Positions 59,606-64,000 of a DNA stretch of 64,000 bases are shown here, piece by piece. The notes under the pieces are model-generated. The model searched no databases. It was not told the origin of the DNA and worked only from the letters and a program-made list of their open reading frames with translations. Origin of the DNA: Streptomyces sp. H27-H1 (GTDB lineage Bacteria; Actinomycetota; Actinomycetes; Streptomycetales; Streptomycetaceae); contig NZ_JAPNLJ010000024.1 of assembly GCF_026627445.1 (NCBI RefSeq), positions 50,381 through 114,380 on the forward strand, written 5' to 3'. Each line of letters starts with the position of its first letter. Positions within the stretch are counted from its first letter, which is position 1. A program made the position numbers and the translations under genes.

Positions 59606-61252
59606 ATGAAGAAGCGCATCAGCGCCGTGCTCTGCGCGGCCACCGCCATGGGGGGCGTACTGGCCGTGCCCACGGGCGCCCAGGCGGCGGACCCCTTCCC
59701 GAAGGGGTTCCACGCGGAGGTGGCCAACGAGGAGGTCAACCTCTCCTTCAATACCTGGGACGCGCCCGCGGACCTCAAGGTGCACGTGCGTAAAAAGGGC
59801 ACGACCACGCGGGTCGCCACCATCACGGGCCTCTCCGCGAGGGAACCGGAATGCACTTCGTCCTGCGAAGACCCGATACCCCCCACGACGCGGTACTTCT
59901 CCACCGGGCCGCTGAAGCTCCCCGACCTCGGGGAGTACACCCTCGACGTGGAGTACGACGGCACCGAGGGCGACACCGTCCTCCATCAGGACAAAGCGGC
60001 CCTGAAGTACCAGCTGCGCCCGGTCTTCGAGAACGTGAAGGCCTCGGACTCGGTGTCGTTGGCACAGCTGGACACGGTGGTCTCGGGCGACGTGCAGATC
60101 CACGACCCCCGCGACAGCTCTCGCAAGCCCTTCGCGGGCGGCACGGTCACACGCCTCATCGGCACCGCCTCCACGCCGGTCACCACCGACGCGCAGGGAC
60201 ACTTCGAGTCCAAGGTCACGCTCTCCGGTGCCGAGCCGCTTCGCCCGCACGCCTGGGCCGAAGGGTGGTACTACGTGGCCATCGACCTCGCGGCCGAGCT
60301 GAACGGCGCTACGGCAAAGGCCTCCCCGGAGAACCCCTCCGTGTCCCACCGGAGGGCCCGTATCACCCGGGATGCCACGAAGGTGACCGGCGCCTACGGC
60401 ACGCGGGGCAAGGTCGGCGGCACCGTCGACTGGCAGACTCCCGACGGCACGTACAAGCCGGTACCCGCGGGCATGAAGATCAAGGTCGGATCGGAGACGG
60501 TCAGCACGGACAGCACGGGCCGCTTCGCCGCGTTCCCCCAGTTCCGTGCGGACACCAGCTGGACGGTCGTCGAGGACTCTCCCTGGCTGTACGGGAGCGG
60601 CCCGCAGGTGGCGGTGGACACCACGGCCGGAACCCTCCTCTCCGGTTTCAGGGCCGCAGTGGACCAGTACAAGACCGTGAACGTGAAGGCCCAGTTCGAG
60701 CGCGGTGAGATCCCGGCCGGGACCACCGCGCTGAAGGTGGACGTCGAGACCTCGGCGGACGGCAAGACCGGCTGGACCACCCGCAAGAGCGTCAACGTCG
60801 CCACCCAGCCCGGCGCCAACGCCGCGGCCACGGTCGAGACGACGCTGCCCTACCCGGGCCCCGGCTACGTACGGCTCCGGTACGCCGGCACCCCGGCGAT
60901 CCACGGCGCCGTCACCCCCGCCGTCAAGATCGCCCGCACCATGACGGCCATCCCGCGGTTCGACGCCGCCCCCGAGCCCGCCAAGAAGGGCCAGCCGCTC
61001 ACGGTCACCGGCACCCTCAACCACGCCGACCCCACCTGGAAGCCCCTCCCCGACCAGAGCGTCCAGTACTACTTCCGGCCCACCGGAACCACCACCTGGA
61101 AGCTCATGGGCGACTCCAGGACCACCGCCGACGGCACCTTCACCAAGGCCTTCACCGCCGACCGGACCGGCTCCTGGTACGCCCGCTACTCGGCCGACAC
61201 CACCCACTTCATGGCGGCCAGCCCCGTGGACGAGGTCATCGTCAACCCGTAG
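59606..61252 (+). CDS. Secreted Ig-like multidomain protein
   Basis: 548 residues. A Sec signal peptide (MKKRISAVLCAATAMGGVLA to AQAA) is followed by several beta-sandwich repeats with carboxypeptidase-regulatory or bacterial Ig-like features: VVSGDVQIHD, GTVTRLIG with TTDAQGHFESKVTL, GGTVDW with STDSTGRFAAFP, and LTVTGTLNH with TTADGTFTKAF near the end. No enzymatic motif. Probably an extracellular or cell-wall-associated structural protein. GGGGGGA precedes the ATG at 59606. Confidence 0.8.
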   Translation: MKKRISAVLCAATAMGGVLAVPTGAQAADPFPKGFHAEVANEEVNLSFNTWDAPADLKVHVRKKGTTTRVATITGLSAREPECTSSCEDPIPPTTRYFSTGPLKLPDLGEYTLDVEYDGTEGDTVLHQDKAALKYQLRPVFENVKASDSVSLAQLDTVVSGDVQIHDPRDSSRKPFAGGTVTRLIGTASTPVTTDAQGHFESKVTLSGAEPLRPHAWAEGWYYVAIDLAAELNGATAKASPENPSVSHRRARITRDATKVTGAYGTRGKVGGTVDWQTPDGTYKPVPAGMKIKVGSETVSTDSTGRFAAFPQFRADTSWTVVEDSPWLYGSGPQVAVDTTAGTLLSGFRAAVDQYKTVNVKAQFERGEIPAGTTALKVDVETSADGKTGWTTRKSVNVATQPGANAAATVETTLPYPGPGYVRLRYAGTPAIHGAVTPAVKIARTMTAIPRFDAAPEPAKKGQPLTVTGTLNHADPTWKPLPDQSVQYYFRPTGTTTWKLMGDSRTTADGTFTKAFTADRTGSWYARYSADTTHFMAASPVDEVIVNP

Positions 61253-61400
61253 TACCCGCCCCCGGACCCGCGCCCGCTGAAGCGCCGCGCATCCGGTACC
61301 CCCCGGTACCGGACGGGCAGCGCCCCGGAGCGCCGGACGGGCAGCGGCGGTCGGCCGCCGCTGCCCGGCGGGGCGCGGCCGGGGCCCGGTCCGGGGCTGC

Positions 61401-62480
61401 TTGGATGCGGAGGTGTTGACCGAACTCCTTCCCCCGCCCGCCCGCCGGTTGCTCGCCTGGTGCATCCTCCTGCTGCTCGTCGTCGGCGTGGCAGCCGTCG
61501 GGGTCTGGGTGTGCGTCACCTTCAAGACGGCCATCACACCCGTCCTGCTGGCCCTGCTCGGTACCGCCCTGCTGGGGCCCCTGCACCGGCGGCTCACCCG
61601 GATCGGGGTGAACCGCTCCGTCGCCGCCGGACTGACCTGCCTGGCCGTCGTGGGGGTGGTCGGCGGGGCCACGTACGTGGTGGTGCGCGCGCTCCTCGAG
61701 ACCGGCGACCAGATCATCTCCGGCCTTGAGCAGGCGGGCGCGGACCTCGCCAAGCACGTCGGCGCCGCCGGGACCTCGCTGGAGGACCTCGCGGTGAACT
61801 CCAAGGAGCTCCTGGCCAAGTTCGGCGGCACGGCCGCCTCCGGGGTGATCAGCGGGATCAGCGTCGTCGGCGAGATGATGGCCACCGCCGTCCTCGCCCT
61901 GCTCCTGATCTTCTTCTTCCTCCGCGACTCCGACCGCGCCGCCGGCGCCCTGCGCGCGATGGCGCCGGGTGCCCGCGCCGACACCGTGGAGGCCATGGCC
62001 CGCCGGGCGTTCCAGGCCGTCGAGGGGTTCATGCGCGGCACCACCTTCATCGCCGCGATCGACGCCGTCTGCATCACCATCGGCCTGCTGGTGCTCCGCG
62101 TGCCCGGGGCGGTGGGGCTCGGCGCGCTGGTGTTCGTCGGCGCCTACATCCCGTACCTCGGCGCCTTCATCTCCGGCGCGGTCGCGGTGCTCGTGGCCTT
62201 CGCCGACCGGGGCTGGGTGATCGGGCTGTGGGCGCTGGGCGTGGTGCTGGCCGTCCAGGTGCTGGAGGGGCACGTGCTGCAGCCCATGATCCAGAGCCGG
62301 ACCGTGCAGATGCATCCGGCGGTGGTCATGCTGGCGATCACCGCCGGGGCGAGCGTCGCGGGCATCCTCGGGATGCTGCTCGCCGTGCCCCTGACGGCCG
62401 CCGCCTTCGGCGTGGTCTCCGAGCTGCGGTCCCGGTACGGGGTCGGTGGCGCGGGCAAGGCGGGTACGGCGGGGGCCTGA
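61401..62480 (+). CDS. AI-2E family transporter
   Basis: A 359-residue membrane protein of the AI-2E / PerM family with about seven helices. The typical blocks are FKTAITPVLLALLGTALLGPL near the start, FFFLRDSDRA in the middle, then FVGAYIPYLGAFISGAVAVLVAF and EGHVLQPMIQSRTVQMHPAVVML. Proposed substrates range from AI-2 to ions; unknown here. A TTG at 61401 is taken as start; GTG at 61413 and TTG at 61416 are alternatives. Confidence 0.88.
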   Translation: MDAEVLTELLPPPARRLLAWCILLLLVVGVAAVGVWVCVTFKTAITPVLLALLGTALLGPLHRRLTRIGVNRSVAAGLTCLAVVGVVGGATYVVVRALLETGDQIISGLEQAGADLAKHVGAAGTSLEDLAVNSKELLAKFGGTAASGVISGISVVGEMMATAVLALLLIFFFLRDSDRAAGALRAMAPGARADTVEAMARRAFQAVEGFMRGTTFIAAIDAVCITIGLLVLRVPGAVGLGALVFVGAYIPYLGAFISGAVAVLVAFADRGWVIGLWALGVVLAVQVLEGHVLQPMIQSRTVQMHPAVVMLAITAGASVAGILGMLLAVPLTAAAFGVVSELRSRYGVGGAGKAGTAGA

Positions 62481-62682
62481 CCCTCAGCTCCTGCGATGAC
62501 GCCGACCAGGTGGTCCAGGCAGGTGGCCAGACGGGCCGGCCGGCTGCGGCCCGGGGGGGGCAGGCCGAGGCCCACGGGCACCGCCCGGACCCGGAAGGTG
62601 TGCCTCGGCCATTGCGGAACACCGCGTCGGACACCGGACGCGGCACCGGAACCGAGCCCGAGCCCGCTCCCGCGCCCCGGCA

Positions 62683-63744
62683 TCAGTACACGGTCCCCAT
62701 CGCGGCGCGGACCTCGGCCAGGGTGGTTTCGGCGACCGCGTTCGCACGCTCGTTGCCCCGTCGCAGGACGTCCCGTACGTGGCCGCGGTCGGCCGCGAGC
62801 TCCGTACGGCGGGCCCGCAGGGGTGCCAGGTGTTCGTTGACGGCCTCGGTGACCACCTTCTTCAGCTGGACGGCGCCGCCGTCGCCGATCTCCTCCGCGA
62901 GCTCCTGCGGGTCCCGGTCCTGGCAGAGCGCGGCGAGCAGCAGGAGGCTGGAGACCTCGGGTCGGGCGTCCGGGTCGTAGGTGATGCGGCGGACCGCGTC
63001 GGTCTTGGCGCCCTTGAGGAGGCGGGCGGTTTCGTCGGCGGTGGCCGACAGGGTGATCGCGTTGCCCCGGGACTTGCTCATCTTGGTGCCGTCGGTGCCG
63101 AGCAGCAGCGGCGCGGCGGACAGCAGCGCCTCGGGCTCGGGGAAGACCGGCGTCCGGCCGGCGGCGTAGCGCTCGTTGAAGCGGCGGGCGATGGTGCGGG
63201 TGACCTCCAGGTGCGGGAGCTGGTCCTGGCCCACGGGCACCACACCGGCCTTGCAGAAGAGGATGTCGGCGGCCTGGTGCACCGGATAGGTGAACATCAG
63301 CCCGCTCACCGAGACCTGCCGGGAGTGCGCGATCTCGTCCTTGACGGTCGGGTTGCGGCGCAGTTCCGCCACCGACACCAGGGACAGGAAGGGCAGCAGC
63401 AGCTGGTTGAGGGCGGGCAGCGCGCTGTGCGCGAAGACCGTGGAGCGCTCGGGGTCGATGCCCGCGGCCAGGTAGTCGAGTACGAGTTCCTCGACGTGCT
63501 CGCCGAGGTGTTCGGCGACGTCCCGGTCGGTGAGCACCTGGTAGTCGGCCACGATCACGAAGGTGTCCACGCCCAGGTCCTGCAGCCGTACCCGGCCCCG
63601 CAGGGTCCCGAAGTAGTGCCCCAGGTGCAGCCGCCCGGTCGGCCGGTCCCCGGTCAGCACCCGCAGCTGCCCCGGGTCGGCCGCGATCCGCTCCTCCAGC
63701 TCGGTACTGCGCCGCCGCGCCGCCGAAAGGTCGTACTTACTCAC
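62683..63744 (-). CDS. trpS: Tryptophanyl-tRNA synthetase, auxiliary (second) type
   Basis: 353 residues of a class I synthetase with the HIGH-like HLGHY (in TGRLHLGHYFGTL) and KMSKS motifs (GTDGTKMSKSRGN). The sequence differs from the housekeeping TrpRS type (which has GIQPTG..HLGNYLGA) and resembles the second TrpRS that Streptomyces carry, some of which give indolmycin resistance; that link is from memory. GTG start at 63744 with AGGAG upstream. A -10-like box and an 11-nt tandem repeat are found upstream. Confidence 0.9.
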   Translation of the reverse strand: MSKYDLSAARRRSTELEERIAADPGQLRVLTGDRPTGRLHLGHYFGTLRGRVRLQDLGVDTFVIVADYQVLTDRDVAEHLGEHVEELVLDYLAAGIDPERSTVFAHSALPALNQLLLPFLSLVSVAELRRNPTVKDEIAHSRQVSVSGLMFTYPVHQAADILFCKAGVVPVGQDQLPHLEVTRTIARRFNERYAAGRTPVFPEPEALLSAAPLLLGTDGTKMSKSRGNAITLSATADETARLLKGAKTDAVRRITYDPDARPEVSSLLLLAALCQDRDPQELAEEIGDGGAVQLKKVVTEAVNEHLAPLRARRTELAADRGHVRDVLRRGNERANAVAETTLAEVRAAMGTVY

Positions 63745-63810
63745 GGGCTTCTCCTGCTCTCTGCGCGCGGGATGGGCCGGGGCCCCTGATCACGGTCGAG
63801 CTGCTTACAC

Positions 63811-63849
63811 CAGATGCAGACCAGATGCAGACCAGATGATTCAAGTATA
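63811..63849 (-). promoter_or_regulatory. trpS promoter region with 11-nt tandem repeat
   Basis: On the reverse strand TATACT (63844-63849) is a good -10 box. It is followed directly by 2.5 copies of an 11-nt unit (plus-strand CAGATGCAGAC at 63811 and 63822, partial at 63833), which would lie at the transcript start. The leader to the GTG is about 90 nt and has no clear Trp leader peptide. Confidence 0.5.
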
Positions 63850-63979
63850 GCGCACAAAAAGGGCAGTTACTTACTTAGAGGCCGCGCAGATAGGCGCGGT
63901 GGCGCCATCTCGGTAGCAGAGCAGGCACAAGTCTTGGCGATCATGGAGTTGCGACGCTCTGTGATCACCGGGGAGACCT

Positions 63980-64000
63980 GTGCCTGTACTGCCATCATGG
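63980..64000 (+). mobile_element. Start of an IS5-family transposase (runs off the window)
   Basis: A GTG at 63980, after GGGGAGA, encodes VPVLPSW up to the last base. Streptomyces IS5-family transposases of the IS1380/IS5-like DDE type commonly start with M-P-(A/V)-L-P-S-W. Only seven codons are visible, so the call rests on that motif. Confidence 0.5.

Noticed and set aside
62481..62682. Gene fragment between the AI-2E transporter and trpS (reverse-strand RLATCLDHLVGVIAG)
   Set aside because: Only about 15 residues look protein-like, with no start, stop or family match.
63745..63843. Trp leader peptide or T-box controlling trpS
   Set aside because: No start codon with a ribosome-binding site precedes a run of Trp codons, and no T-box core sequence was seen; TGG triplets in the 11-nt repeats fall in different frames.

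Overview
The window is GC-rich actinobacterial DNA. ATG, GTG and TTG starts, dense operons, TetR/LuxR/XRE regulators, one TTA (bldA-type) codon in all the genes read and two perfect parS sites (44740 and 51337) point to the core of a Streptomyces linear chromosome, probably within reach of oriC. No tRNA, rRNA or CRISPR array was seen. The far right edge enters an IS5-like element.

The left part (about 990-26000) is built around a duplicated module. A block carrying a cold-shock protein, a DEAD-box RNA helicase, a CBS-pair protein and a small conserved protein of unknown role is present at about 992-4250 and again at 21273-24508. Each block is followed by a long non-coding leader and a MerR-like regulator (4806-6183 and 25104-25972). 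The copies keep gene order, leader hairpins and terminators. Several differences inside hairpins turn A-U into G-U pairs, which argues for selection on RNA structure. The best case is a hairpin that encloses the helicase Shine-Dalgarno sequence. The MerR-like leaders are roughly 1000 and 495 nt and carry a 100-nt repeated element. These leaders and hairpins are the most novel content of the window.

Between the copies (6579-21104) lie a PRC-barrel protein, a hemolysin III family protein, an orphan XRE/DUF5753 regulator with a TTA codon and a DUF3494 ice-binding-like protein on a collagen-like stalk. An arsenic cluster follows (MFS, ArsO-like monooxygenase, arsR, arsN1), then a cardiolipin-synthase-like enzyme and an MMPL / histidine kinase / response regulator operon.

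From 26 to 36.9 kb are two divergent regulator pairs, a secreted tripeptidyl-aminopeptidase-type hydrolase, cbtB-cbtA under a cobalamin riboswitch, a degenerate histidine phosphatase, urate oxidase, a class III aminotransferase and a frameshifted SDR. At 36.98-41.59 kb is a kdp operon, preceded by an unannotated-size membrane peptide and without kdpDE in the window. Next come an SMP-30 protein, a GNAT gene flanked on both sides by minisatellites, a sortase-like protein lacking the catalytic residues, several membrane proteins (one FUSC), a lipoprotein/histidine kinase pair and a Tat-exported PhoX-type phosphatase behind a PHO box. The right end holds a vWA protein, aspS, a SpoIIE/PP2C phosphatase with PAS, GAF and ATPase parts, a secreted Ig-like protein, an AI-2E family transporter and an auxiliary-type trpS.
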